A stretch of 64,000 bases of DNA from Plazaster borealis (GCA_021014325.1 CM037463.1:1302001-1366000), one strand, 5' to 3'. Numbered from the stretch's first letter, positions 24,701 to 33,540 are shown. Program-made: numbers and translations. The notes: generated by a model not told the origin, from the letters alone.

Positions 24701-27700
24701 TTTTATAATTTGTTTAACTACGAGTTGCCACTTCATCAAAATGCAAAATGTGTCTTAAAAGGTCTTGATATATTTTTCTTTGCCCCTCCAGATCAAGGTG
24801 ACCGTGTGTATCGGAGTCGTTGCTTGTTTTGATATGCCTTTTATGAGTGCGCAGAGAATGCCTGTTGCTCCATGCGTTACAGGAACTGGTTAGTATTTCA
24901 GTTTATGTAAATGTGTCGTGTTTGCAAACTCTACATGAGTAACTTGTGGATTTCTTTCCTCTGAGAGTTCAGTAGTCTTTAGTGTTTGTAATGGTTTATG
25001 GGTTTGACAGTAAACGACAAAATCTTTGTAAGAACTATTTACTCACTTCTCCTCGTGCAAGATTTATGTTCCTTTAAAGGGTCTGTACACGTTTGGTAAT
25101 GTTTCAATCCTATATTGATGTAGATATATACCATAAAACTAACCTGTGAAAATTTCATTTCAAAATGTGGAAGCGTTTTTTGGATATTGACGAAAATCTG
25201 GAGCGGTTATGTCAACGCAGGAAGAATAATCAGCAGTTGGAATACTTCTCAGATTCAAATTTTGGGGGGATAAAAAGTGATATCTTTTTCTATAACCGCA
25301 GTACTTCGAAGTGGTTTCTCAAAATGCAATATACTATCCAAAGCTGCTGTAATTCTTACCAAGAAAGTTGTTATTGCCATTAATTTTCAGAGCCATTACC
25401 AAACGTATACAGACCCTTTAAACCATTTATTCTCTTGTAATCACAGGACCACTACCTTTACTTGAGTACCTCTTACCAGGACCCAGCCCAATCATCAACA
25501 CCACACCTGAATGTCAGTCATGGCAACGAGTAGAGAACAGTCTCAAAGCCATGGCAATTCCAGGTCTAACCTTTCCTTATTGCTACATTGAAGCACCTAC
25601 GTGTAATCACATCATGTGTACTGCTGATTATCAGGTAAGATTTGAAATCCTTGCAGGGTATGTCTGTTTATTTGACTTTTTATTTGTTTGTTTTTTATCT
25701 TCCTTTTTTCCTTTTCTTTCAATTTTTTCCCTCACTTAAATAACTTGAAGTGAAAAAGAATGAATAATGAAGAGAATAAGCTTTAAATATGTATCATTAC
25801 ATTTTTCCTTTTGTGATATCAGTCATGACATTATACATTTTGATCAATGAAATCTCTAAAAATTATTTTGTTTCATCATTAAACATAACTGGTTCTTCCT
25901 TTTTTTTCTTCCCCGCATAAATAACTTGAAGTGAAAAAGAATGAATAATGAAGAAAATAAGCTTTAAATATGTATCGTTTTATTTTTATTTTTGTGAATA
26001 TCAGTCATGACAAAATTATAAATTTTGATCAATGAAATCTTTAAAAATTATTTTGTTTCAACATTGAACATAACTGGTTCATAGTGAGTAATTAAAAAGA
26101 GTGGACAAATCATCAAAATACAGCTTGTTATTACTCGTTTCAATTAACTGCAGTTTACACAAAATTAACAATATTAAAAAAATAAAACATTACTGTTTGT
26201 ATTTTTTTCTTCCAAGAAGACACACTTGTATCCAATATGTTACCAACAACAGGCGTGCAAATTCTTGGCTGATTGCTCCTTTTTCCTTAGTTGCCATACA
26301 GAAAATGGAAAGACACTGTACAAAAATGTATATGCCCGTCAGTTTCCTCTTCTTTTTTTTTTTCTTTTTTTTTTTTGGCAATATCAAAGTTGCAAGTCTG
26401 CCATAAGATGTCAGTTGTTAATTAAGACATTTCATCCCCCCTGTCTGTTTTAGAGTATTCAAGCAATCACCACCTACTCCATCTATGCTGAAGTGAAACA
26501 CTGTGCTCAACCCTTGGAGATGCTGGTTAGCATTAGGGGAATCAATAATGCATTTGTCATGGAGCGGAGCATTACCGCTGACAAAAACGCCACTCTCAAC
26601 CGTAAGAATTCAAATTCGCTTACTCTTACAAAACTTAGTACTTTTTTTTTTTTTAACAGCTGCTACTTTTGTGGTAGTCTCTTTAAACCCTGAGACATCA
26701 AATTTACTAACTTTTACAAAAGTTGTCACTTTTACAAAAGTTGTCACTTTTACAAAAGTTGTCACTTTTACAAAAGTTGTCACTTTTACAAAAGTTGTCA
26801 CTTTTACAAAAGTTATCACTTTTACAAAAGTTATCACTTTTGGGGTTTTTAATAGCTATTGCTTTTGTGGTAGTCACTCTCAACCCTGGGACATCAAATT
26901 CACCAACTTTTACAAAAGTTATTACTTTATATTCATTTTCAAACCCAAGCCATCACAATCTCTTACTTTTGTAATAAGTTGGATCTCCGCACCTCTTTAC
27001 CTTCATGTACTTATCTTAAATATGAAAACACTTGCTGAGATTTATGAAATTTGTTTTTTGAATAAGGAGGAGGAACTTGATATTTGTTTGTAACCTTGAT
27101 GTAGAATCTCCACTTACCGTAGTCTATGTCATTCAAATGGTATTCATAAAGACTTTAAAGTTTTGGGAGATCAGCAGTTTCCAGTTATTGAGTGGTATTG
27201 GGGATAGAAATGCGCTGGGCTTGATTTCACAAACACTGAAAATTATCTGAAAGGTATTAAACAGGATTGGTAGAGAATAGTCGCAGACAGTGTTCATGTT
27301 TTTTGTGATCAACCATATCTGTGAAATAACAAACCTGTGAAAATTTTGACTTAATCCGTTGTTTGAGTCTGGAGAAAAAAAGTGAAAACCATGCACGATT
27401 TTCAGCATGTGAACACATTGTTGTTAATTTTGGTTGTAACAACCCAAATCAGCCGGTTCTTTTGTTTAGGTTTTCAGATACAAGTTTCTCAAATATGGCT
27501 TTATTTCAGAGGGAAATATTTCACAGAAATAGTATGAACTTCATAATCAGTAAGCTTTCAGACAAAAATTAAACACTGATGTTTTTTATCCTTACACCAA
27601 TCCTGTATAATACCTGTATTGTGACATCACACTTTGCTCACCAATCGAGATTGATACAGTTCTTTAGAGCAGCAATCTTAGTTCTTTATGAAATTGATCC

Positions 27701-30700
27701 CTGGAAAGTCAAAGAAATTCTACAATTTCTTAAAAGAAAATTTTTTGATAATAATAATAAGGAGTGAAGAGAAGCAATCATATTCAAGTGTCTTGCTCAA
27801 GTGTCATGACCAGGATTCGAACCAACACTCTAATGAATCAGCCACCAGAAATCGAGTCAGGTGTACTACACTGCTCACGCCAGATTATTTGACCCAATTG
27901 TTTTTACCTAATTTCCTTGCACACAACCCTTGCTTTATAATGTAATTTATTGTCATTTATTTTAACAGAGAATGGAGTGTTACTGACTGTTAACTTCAAG
28001 TCACTGGGTAAATCAATTACGCTGAGTGTAGGAGTGATTATTCCTAACCCTGGGTTAGCTAGAGGACCAATCAACTTACCACTCATAACCAATCAGATCA
28101 TAGATTTACCAGTATGTAGAGGTAAGTTTCTGTTATACCATAGACATGACCGTGGCGAATTTTGTAACTCAACAGCACTCTATTCTTGTAACCACCATTA
28201 TATGCCATACCTGCCAACTGTTCAGATTTCATTGGAATTGTCCAGATTGTTTAGATTTCAGGCCGCCTAAAATCAGAACATTCCTATTTCTAGGAAGTAA
28301 CTATAAATAGTAGTAAACTTGCGGGTACAACCATGTGTAAAATCTCTTTTGGGAGGAGTGTTGGCTCTGAAAAAAGCCGGTTTTGGTCTCGACGTTTCGA
28401 ACAGTATACTCTGCTCGTCTTCAAGTTTACTACTATTTATAGTTACTTCCTACTTTCAACACCATGCAAAGCTTCAAACACCACTTATTCCTATTTCTGA
28501 TAAGAGACGGCAATGAACAAGATCAACAAGTTCTGGCAAAAGAGGGTGCTATTTGCTTGCGACAGTAGAGATTTTTCTTACGGGATACAGTGATTTTTGT
28601 ACATTGTTTTAAATACATACATCATTTGTATGTGTACATGTAATAAGCTTTACTCGCACGACTTCTTGCATCGCTATCTACCTGAGGACTCTTAAAACTG
28701 GTGTTCCTATTTCTGAGGTTTCAATGTTGGCTGGTATGATATATGCTGGTTTTATCTACATGGTTTTATGAAGACACTAGCTTTTTCAACAGCAGAACTC
28801 TTACTTTATAGTTGAAGTACAAAATAAATGTGTATGAAATTGCTAAATGTTAACAATGAGCATGAATTTGTTCTACCACTGTTTTCAACCCATAGCAGAC
28901 ACAGTTCATCTCTGTACTAAGTGACAATTGTCTGTTTTTCAAGATTACTTTTCAACATTTTGTTTTGCACTGTAAGTTATTTTACCAGAGCTTAAGATAT
29001 TTCTGAAAAAACTGTTAAAATTTAGAATTTGAGAGAGGAAAAATGCAATACCGATATCCAAAGTTCAATCAAAGTAAAAAACTGTAATTCATGCATTTGC
29101 ATATAAGAAAAGCAAAATGGTTGTAGTGTTTTCAATTTTCAATAACAATTCAATCATCACAAAAATAACTTATTTGTGTTCTTGTGGTACATGTATTTTT
29201 TAACCCTTACATCAATATGTAAACAAAAAATAATAATAGTCCATTATGCAATTGTTGCATCTGTTAACTTATTTTGTGATTGCATTGAATAAAAACCAAA
29301 TGCCACCCATTGAATTAAAGTTTATATAACAACGAAGTAGAATCTCCCCCGGATTTTAAAGAGCAGAAAAATATTGCTTACAAATTTTCTTCTAAGCAAA
29401 AATAAGCAGGATGCCAGTCACAGATGCAACATGTGACATGGTATTTTGGGCTGGTAACCTTCTTCTGATAAGCATAATTTTGTTGTGCGTGGCTAATTTT
29501 TCTTCTTAAAAGCAGTTTTATGAAACTGGGTTCTGTTTATGCAGATGAGAATTTGTAATGATGAGTTTGGTAATCTTATCATAAGTTATCTCCATTGGTT
29601 GTTTTTTGTCTTGCAGCTGGCGGGGGAGGAGCTGGAACTCCAGTGAGGCCCCCATTATTTCCTCCAGGGTATCCTATTCCAACAGGACCAAACCCTGGAG
29701 CTGGTGAACCAGGTAAACACCAGTTAAGAGTTTTTGTTTTAGTTTGAAGGGGGAGGGGCCTTCCAAATATCAGGTTTTAAAAAATTATTTAAATACTGAT
29801 CTGGAGTCAAGTTGTATCCCTTTGAAATGATTTTTTGTTAAAGGGACACATTGCCTTCGGATTGGGTGCTTTGGGCTATAAAAGTGTTTGTTATAAAATT
29901 AATGTGGTTGGAAAGATGTTTTAAAGGTCAAAACTTTGGTTCTACACAATAATGGACCGTGCTAGTTTCTGAAGTAAAAGGAAAACCACACAATTTCAAG
30001 AGATTCGTGTGTGAATCATTATATTCTACTTTTAAAACATCTTTCCAACCATATACATTTCATATCCAATGCTTTTTACAGCCCATAGCGCCCAATCTGA
30101 AGACAATGCGTTCCTTTTAATGTTTCTTTTGTTTACTCGTTGTGTTGGTTTTCCACGCTGGGTGTTGCATGACACTTGTAGGCCACTCATGTTGGTCATG
30201 GCAGTCAGAATAAGATAACAGCAGAAGGAAATCTAACCACAAAACTGGAAAATTGTTGAAGTAACATACAGATATGTTTGTGTTGAAAGGAATTACTGGT
30301 TTGTCAAAGATGATCGAAAAACACTGGGCAAAATTTTTGATATTTCCAAGCACATTTTCCTATCCCTTTTTTCAGTGAATTTCCAATTCAAGTTTGTCGT
30401 GCCTCGTAAATGTTCAACCTGATTGTGACTTGCACGATCAGTTACAGCAGGCATGTGCTTTCTCAGGATTTCTCCTGATTTCAGGATTTTCTCAAAACCT
30501 CCTTGAGCCTTCAAATTGTCTTGAAAGAAGTAAACCAATCACCAAAGGGAGAAAGAAATAGTCCACATTGTGTCCAAACGTGTAGTTTTGTATTTCTAGT
30601 GATGCAGAGAGTCTGTAAATCTCCTGAATTGTAACATCTGAGAGGTTCAGCTTATGGAATAAGGAGGAACCCAGGCCCGCAAGTCACGTTTCAGGAATAA

Positions 30701-31280
30701 TTGTCAATTTCGCCAAATCTCATTTCTGTTACAGGAAAAGGTATAACACAGAAGCCCAAGGTTACTGTACCAAACGACAGGAGAAATCCAAATGGTGATG
30801 CAAAAGCTACGAACAATGCAGGTAAGATCATAAGCGACTAAAGTCTGGCTGTACAACATTGCTTCAGTGGCGTAACTAAGGGCCCCCCCCCCCATTTGAA
30901 ATCTAGACTTTTGGGATTAAACATTTCCAGAGTAAAATGTAACATTTTATACGATTTAATGTGACAATGTCATGTTTTTATTACCATTTACACACAGACA
31001 ATGTATTTGTTTTTACACCAGATTATCCTATAAAAATAGTAAATTACATAAAAAAAGTATAAACTTGTCTTTATGGCTAAAAATCCCATGTTTGTTTATT
31101 TTCTTCTCATTATACGCAGTACCCTTAGCCATTGGCCTTCTTTTTGCCATCTTGGCAGTCCTTGCAGCTGGTTTTGGGGCATTCTATTGGTATCGTCGAC
31201 CGAATACTCCACCTACAGAAGAAGCTGCTCTTGTGGATGAGAGGGAGCATGAAACAGTTCGATTCAGCATCGGATCATGA
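12657..31280 (+). CDS. Type I membrane protein with three tandem six-cysteine modules (gene 2, complete)
   Basis: Fifteen exons splice to 619 codons plus stop: 12657-12756, 13943-14091, 17679-17814, 18247-18335, 19552-19639, 20699-20850, 21827-21959, 23544-23626, 24792-24888, 25447-25634, 26454-26601, 27969-28121, 29617-29712, 30735-30821, 31120-31280. Residues 1-34 form a signal peptide. Modules span about 35-187, 188-342 and 343-505. Each has C1, then C-x(5,6)-C-x4-C, then a C-x-x-P Cys, then a closing Cys. A Gly/Pro stalk (506-537), a hydrophilic stalk (538-566), one transmembrane helix (about 568-590) and a tail ending RFSIGS follow. N-glycosylation sequons (NIS, NLT, NTT, NAT) sit in modules 2 and 3. 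I do not recognise the module. Topology suggests a cell-surface receptor or adhesion protein; the ligand is unknown. Gene 1 is a probable tandem relative. Confidence 0.8.
13588..13914 (+). mobile_element. tRNA-derived SINE, family a, copy 1
   Basis: The head gtcatggccgagcggttaag is like the D arm of a Leu/Ser-type tRNA, and a B box ggttcgagtcc follows. The body contains tggatgggacattaagccgt, aggtcctgtgtactaggatt and ggtgtttctggttcacatag, with a 3' AAT microsatellite. The second copy is at 19705-20068, and a 3' fragment lies at 59673-59815. Confidence 0.75.
13943..14091 (+). CDS. Gene 2 exon 2: module 1, first quarter
   Basis: Acceptor attttcttttcag, donor gtaaga, phase 1 to 0. It carries C1 (HCLALDNLIDHIL) and the C-x5-C-x4-C motif (CAKIPGCTGIRC), and ends SFSIL. 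It aligns with exons 6 and 10. Confidence 0.85.
14141..14585. mobile_element. Possible hAT-like element with G-rich interior
   Basis: The right end agtaacgccactgc matches in reverse the cagtggcgtaac terminus of the element at 22023-22228. The left end near 14141 (gcagtgtagctt) is decayed. Long G runs occupy the interior. Weakly supported. Confidence 0.3.
15490..15900 (+). mobile_element. tRNA-derived SINE family c, two overlapping heads
   Basis: Two tRNA-like heads occur about 300 bp apart: ggttcaaatcccgctctagt near 15535 and gatagctcaggtggtagggc plus ggttcaagtcccactctagt near 15805-15870. Between them is the body ttgttcaacccaaaattatt, ggtttattacttgatatttt, ggtgatccctctgctgccgc, attgacaaaacgggtag-like. 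The same body occurs in reverse at 57020-57400. Confidence 0.65.
17679..17814 (+). CDS. Gene 2 exon 3: module 1, second quarter
   Basis: Acceptor aactccag, donor gtaaga, phase 0 to 1. It reads GQNIGMSLRMYPCASPAQM and holds the C-x-x-P cysteine. I chose 17679 rather than the alternative AG at 17683-17684 because it gives the same 12-residue distance to the Cys as in exon 7. Confidence 0.75.
18247..18335 (+). CDS. Gene 2 exon 4: module 1, third quarter
   Basis: Acceptor acttctccag, donor gtaaga, phase 1 to 0. It encodes GFQYSPFPGIKVQAQVAVHF and the motif VPEGLRIG. It aligns with exon 8 (FPGRTKANLTVL, IPEGYIETS). Confidence 0.85.
18818..19195. mobile_element. TTAA-ended MITE family B, copy 4
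   Basis: Begins ttaaaggcactttacaattg; its right end runs into the piggyBac-like MITE. The centre carries the palindrome gacttcaggcctgaagcctt (about 18995-19015). Family core: tgaccaattgagctcaaatt. Confidence 0.7.
19192..19492. mobile_element. piggyBac-like MITE with TTAA duplication
   Basis: Flanked by TTAA (19192-19195 and 19489-19492), with 16-bp inverted ends cacgttgactgccg and cggcagtcaacgtg. TTAA duplications are diagnostic of piggyBac-type transposition. It holds two near-identical palindromes, ctacgagtatattcgtag and ctacgagtatactcgtag. No transposase frame is present. Confidence 0.8.
19552..19639 (+). CDS. Gene 2 exon 5: module 1, last quarter
   Basis: Acceptor ttttccttctag, donor gttaga, phase 0 to 1. 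It reads IWFQARGFGTGINWPVLPDY and closes with VFPPCST, the sixth cysteine of the module. Confidence 0.8.
19705..20068 (+). mobile_element. tRNA-derived SINE, family a, copy 2
   Basis: gtcgtggccgagggcttaag head, B box ggttcgagtcccggttgtgg, the same body as at 13588 and an AATAAT tail. It lies in intron 5 of gene 2. Confidence 0.8.
20420..20540. mobile_element. Fragment of the TA-flanked MITE family
   Basis: Shares with 11537-11670 the segments accactttggtcc, gttgctttaatgcatgaa and aaactcgctcactttaa. The outer ends are decayed. Confidence 0.45.
20699..20850 (+). CDS. Gene 2 exon 6: module 2, first quarter
   Basis: Acceptor ttgttcctag, phase 1 to 0. A Pro-rich linker (ATVPPPTSQ) leads to C1 and the C-x5-C-x4-C motif (CSLFPDCLGFHC). 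The donor gttcgt is weak, but the exon end (atcctg) and phase match exon 2. Confidence 0.8.
21093..21461. mobile_element. TTAA-ended MITE family B, copy 5
   Basis: Begins ttaaaggcactggacacatt and ends acgtgtacgatacctttaa. The central palindrome is ggcttcaggcctgaagtctt. The orientation is opposite to copy 4. It lies in intron 6 of gene 2. Confidence 0.8.
21827..21959 (+). CDS. Gene 2 exon 7: module 2, second quarter
   Basis: Acceptor gtttccttcag, donor gtaagt, phase 0 to 1. It reads TYSVNISLTINNCDQPVSYT, with a glycosylation sequon NIS and the C-x-x-P cysteine (CDQP). Confidence 0.85.
22023..22228. mobile_element. hAT-like MITE with 8-bp duplication
   Basis: The inverted ends are cagtggcgtaacc and ggttacaccactg. 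The flanking octamers tattgatt (22015-22022) and cattgatt (22229-22236) match at seven of eight positions, as expected for a hAT target duplication. The interior has several C homopolymers. Confidence 0.7.
22562..22676. mobile_element. MITE family A, truncated copy 7
   Basis: aataagcaggataccagtca, ggtaagcatgattttgtttt and aagcagttctatgaaattgc are family A. The left gggccc end is absent. Confidence 0.6.
23080..23262. mobile_element. MITE family A, copy 8
   Basis: Left end ggacccaaattcatagagct, interior ccagaataaggttagcagcc and gtggctggtatcctgctcat, right end decayed (tgcttgaaattaaggcc). Confidence 0.65.
23544..23626 (+). CDS. Gene 2 exon 8: module 2, third quarter
   Basis: Acceptor tttttgtacag, donor gtaagt, phase 1 to 0. 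It encodes LASFPGRTKANLTVLMRHVI and PEGYIETS, including the sequon NLT. Confidence 0.8.
23647..24101. mobile_element. Retroposon-like element family D with long target duplication
   Basis: Flanked by taattattatattat on the left (about 23632-23646) and the same sequence on the right (about 24101-24115). A 15-bp duplication is typical of target-primed retroposition. It starts ataggatttgaggcattgca, contains an internal ~120-bp duplication (ctactgccgcagagtaga twice) and ends with a hammerhead-like segment at 24049-24090 on the minus strand. Another copy lies at 41329-41589 and a fragment near 13290-13500. Confidence 0.6.
24049..24090 (-). ncRNA. Hammerhead-ribozyme-like core in element D
   Basis: On the minus strand, gtctc is followed by CTGACGA, a stem-loop (gactag, agcaag, ctagtc), GAAAC, then attgagacc. 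This fits the conserved hammerhead core CUGANGA, stem II, GAAA, and gtctc/gagac could form stem I. A normal stem III is missing, as in the reduced hammerheads reported for Penelope-like elements. Activity is unproven. Confidence 0.4.
24120..24310 (+). repeat. Minisatellite of about 55-bp units
   Basis: Four imperfect units share aactaggaat, a variable (g/c)tacccattc, catccccatcaga and gaccaacta. It lies next to element D in intron 8 of gene 2. Confidence 0.6.
24316..24344. repeat. Perfect 12-bp hairpin
   Basis: catggaggaagg and ccttcctccatg are separated by ctatt, giving a perfect stem-loop just after the 55-bp minisatellite. Confidence 0.8.
24792..24888 (+). CDS. Gene 2 exon 9: module 2, last quarter
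   Basis: Acceptor tgcccctccag, donor gttagt, phase 0 to 1. It reads IKVTVCIGVVACFDMPFMSA and closes PVAPCVTGT. Two extra cysteines (VC, AC) are unique to this module and may form their own disulfide. Confidence 0.8.
25073..25422. mobile_element. TTAA-ended MITE family B, copy 6
   Basis: Begins ttaaagggtctgtacacgtt and ends aacgtatacagaccctttaa, a good inverted repeat. It ends only about 25 bp before exon 10 of gene 2. Confidence 0.75.
25447..25634 (+). CDS. Gene 2 exon 10: module 3, first quarter with linker
   Basis: Acceptor gtaatcacag, donor gtaaga, phase 1 to 0. A linker of about 23 residues (LPGPSPIINTTPE, with sequon NTT) leads to C1 (CQSWQRVENSL) and the C-x6-C-x4-C motif (CYIEAPTCNHIMC). 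Confidence 0.85.
25738..26080 (+). repeat. Direct duplication of about 160 bp
   Basis: 25738-25895 and 25919-26080 are close copies (aaataacttgaagtgaaaaa, agtcatgaca, attttgatcaatgaaatct, cataactggttc), offset by 181 bp. Intron 10 of gene 2. Confidence 0.85.
26454..26601 (+). CDS. Gene 2 exon 11: module 3, second quarter
   Basis: Acceptor tctgttttag, donor gtaaga, phase 0 to 1. It reads SIQAITTYSIYAEVKHCAQP, with the C-x-x-P cysteine (CAQP), and ends NATLN (a sequon). Confidence 0.85.
26705..26840 (+). repeat. 18-bp tandem array with hairpin units
   Basis: About eight units of acttttacaaaagttgtc; the last two have ttatc in place of ttgtc. Each unit contains an imperfect inverted repeat acttt/aaagt. 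It lies in intron 11 of gene 2; frames through it on both strands are repeat artefacts. Confidence 0.9.
27248..27617. mobile_element. TTAA-type MITE family C, copy 2
   Basis: aaaggtattaaacaggattg on the left and accaatcctgtataatacct on the right. The interior matches copies at 11955 and 61190 (aacctgtgaaaattttgact, tccgttgtttgagtc). Intron 11 of gene 2. Confidence 0.7.
27757..27870 (-). mobile_element. SINE fragment, minus strand
   Basis: taataataataagg, tcaagtgtcttgctcaagtg, tcatgaccaggattcgaacc read in reverse as a SINE head with B box. Truncated. Confidence 0.45.
27969..28121 (+). CDS. Gene 2 exon 12: module 3, third and fourth quarters fused
   Basis: Acceptor tttattttaacag, donor gtaagt, phase 1 to 1. 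It encodes GVLLTVNFKSLGKSITLSVG through IIDLPVCRG. It covers what two exons encode in modules 1 and 2, so the intervening phase-0 intron is absent here. Confidence 0.85.
28294..28456. mobile_element. Family S element, copy 1
   Basis: Ends aagtaactataaatagtagt / actactatttatagttactt are perfect inverted repeats extending through aaacttg. The interior has tgcgggtacaaccatgtgta, a gaggagtgttggctctgaa segment and ggtctcgacgtttcgaac. The minus strand of 28384-28425 holds a hammerhead-like segment (TTGAAGA, stem, GAAACGTC, GAGACC). Confidence 0.7.
29357..29535. mobile_element. MITE family A, copy 9
   Basis: cagaaaaatattgcttac, aataagcaggatgccagtca, ggtattttgggctggtaacc and aagcagttttatgaaactgg; the termini have diverged. 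Intron 12 of gene 2. Confidence 0.65.
29617..29712 (+). CDS. Gene 2 exon 13: Gly/Pro-rich stalk
   Basis: Acceptor tttgtcttgcag, donor gtaaac, phase 1 to 1. It reads AGGGAGTPVRPPLFPPGYPI and PTGPNPGAGEP. This is a flexible extended stalk without cysteines. In gene 1 the corresponding exon is not visible. Confidence 0.8.
30735..30821 (+). CDS. Gene 2 exon 14: hydrophilic stalk
   Basis: Acceptor tttctgttacag, donor gtaaga, phase 1 to 1. It reads GKGITQKPKVTVPNDRRNPN and GDAKATNNA. It is counterpart to the Lys-rich stalk exon of gene 1 at 2843-2941. Confidence 0.8.
31120..31280 (+). CDS. Gene 2 exon 15: membrane span, tail and stop
   Basis: Acceptor attatacgcag, entered in phase 1, TGA at 31278-31280. 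It encodes PLAIGLLFAILAVLAAGFGA and FYWYRR, then a tail rich in Glu and Thr (TPPTEEAALVDEREHETVRF). The acidic Leu-containing stretch could be a sorting signal, but that is a guess. Confidence 0.85.
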
Positions 31281-31565
31281 TGATCAATTTATATCAAAGT
31301 AGTTGCTTGAAGAATATAATGAAAGACTGTGTTAATTAATGTTTTCAAATTTTGTCTTGACAAGTTATCATCCGGAGGATGAATAACAATGAAGAAAACA
31401 AAACTTTCTGAAAAAATATATTCTGTCTGACTTTTATAACTTGCAAGAAAATTATGTCTAGACCTTTCTATAGTTGATTAACAAAATGCACTGGTTGGCA
31501 TGGCAGGCCAAATGTAGCAAAACATTAAATCTTGTTAATAGATGTTGTGACCTCAGGTCAATAGT

Positions 31566-31571
31566 CAATAA
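31566..31571 (+). terminator. Candidate poly(A) signal of gene 2
   Basis: AATAAA about 290 bp after the stop; a second lies at 31675-31680. Either could serve. The sequence then becomes a minisatellite. Confidence 0.35.
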
Positions 31572-31849
31572 ACAAATAACAAGCCCCCCCAACAAAAAAA
31601 TCATGTTTATTTTAAAGGCGGCTTGAATTGTTTGTTTATATAAATTTGTTTTTGTACCCAGTTTAACAATTTAAAATAAACTAATGAATAGGTATATATT
31701 TAAAATAATTTGACAACGAACAGGAAAAACTGACAGTGATTTGAGCCCGTGTTTTTCAGATTGACCTGACTACGTTCTACTGAGTTGTCTATCTAGATGT
31801 TTGAAGTCTCCCAAGTTTATCGCTATTCTCTGGGGTTTTTCATCCTCAT

Positions 31850-33540
31850 CAACTGTTTAGGATTCAGTGTACAATTGTTACTTTTGCAATCTTATCTTGT
31901 ATCAAGTAACAGAAACAAAGAAAATCATAATCAACTTTAATCAACTCTGAATAGGATTCAGTGTACAATTGTTACTTTTGCAATTTTATCTTGTATCAAG
32001 TAACAGAAACAAAGAAAATCATAATCAACTATAATCAACTCGGAATATTTTTTTTCTTTTGCAAACTTGTTTGCATCCAGAACAAAATTAAATCTTTTCA
32101 ACTGTTTATAAGTCAGTAGAAAATTGCTTCTTTTGCAATTTGTTTTTGTATCAAAAAAAAAAATTAAATCATAATTAAATGTTTACAATTCAGTATAAGG
32201 TTGCTTGTTTTGCAAACTTTTTTGTATCCAGAAAAAAACAATAAAATCTAATCCTAATCAATCGTTTACAGGTCCATATACAAGATTGCTCGTTTTGCGT
32301 TTTTGTTTGTACCCAGAATTGTTTTTATAAAATCCTAATCAACTGTTTATATTATAGCTTCTTTTGCAAACTAATCTTGTATCCAGAAAAAAAAATATAA
32401 CATCCTAATCAACTGTCAACAAGTCAGAATAAATGTGCTTCGTTTGCAAGCTTGTTTGTGTCCAGTAACACAAATAAAATCCAAACTTGTTTGTATCCAG
32501 AAAAACCAAATAAAATGTATATTTAATCCTAATCAACTTTTTACAAGTTGGCGAAAAACCCCACAACAACAACTTTTGCAAACTAAAATAAATAGAATCC
32601 TAATCAACTGTTCACAAGTCAGTATCAGATTCCTTGTTATGCAACCTTTTTGTAGCCAGCAAAAATTAAAAAAAATCAAATCAAATCAAATCCTAATGGA
32701 CTGTTTACAAGTCCGTGTGAAATCGCTCGATTGTAAGCTTATCTTATATCTAGAAACAACAATAAATAAAATCCTAACCAACTGTTTCAAGTCGGTATAA
32801 GATTGCTCGTTTTGCAAACTTTTTTGTATCCGGAAAAATAAAATAAAATTAGCTAAAACCCTAATCAACTGTTTACAAGTCAGTTTGAAATTGCTTCGTT
32901 TGTAAACTTTGTAAAAAATTAGTAAAGTAATCATCAACTGTTAACAAGTCAGTATAGCATTGCTTCTTTTGCCTTTTTTTCTTTTGCATCCAGGAACAAA
33001 ATAAATAATATCCTTCCCAACTGCTTACGGGTCAGTATAAATTTATTATATTTGTTTACAAGCTTTTCTTGTATCCAGTAACAAAATTAAATACAGCCCA
33101 AATCAACTATACAATTGGTTCTTTTGCAAACCCCTTTTTGTATCCAAAAACAAAATAAATAAAATCATAATCCATTGTTTACAAGTCAGAATATAACTGT
33201 TTCTTTTGCAAGTGTTTTTTATCAAGTGAAAACAATAAATGAAATTCTCATCAACTGTATAATATTGCTTCTTTTGATAGCTTTATTGTATCCAGAAATT
33301 AAATTTCAAGTCAGTATAAAATTGTTTCTCTTACAAACTTGTTTGTATCCATTAACAAAGTGCATAAAATCCTAATCAACCGTTTACAAATAAGAATATA
33401 ATTGCTTCTTTTGCAAACCTTTTTGTATCAAAGAACAAAATAACTGTAAATTCTAACTAACTGTTTAGAAGTCAGTATAAAATTGCTTCTTTTGCTTAAC
33501 TTTTTTTCCCCAGTTCTAAAATAATTGAAATACAAATAAA
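31850..33540. repeat. Degenerate minisatellite of about 80-90 bp units
   Basis: About 20 imperfect units share gcttcttttgcaaac, ttgtttgtatccag, aacaaaataaataaaatc, ctaatcaactgtttacaagt and cagtataaaattg. Unit length varies. The first two units (near 31855 and 31950) are almost identical. Frames across it are artefacts. Confidence 0.85.

Noticed and set aside
26503..27093. 196-residue frame with TFTKVV repeats
   Set aside because: It starts inside exon 11 in the wrong frame and runs through the 18-bp array.
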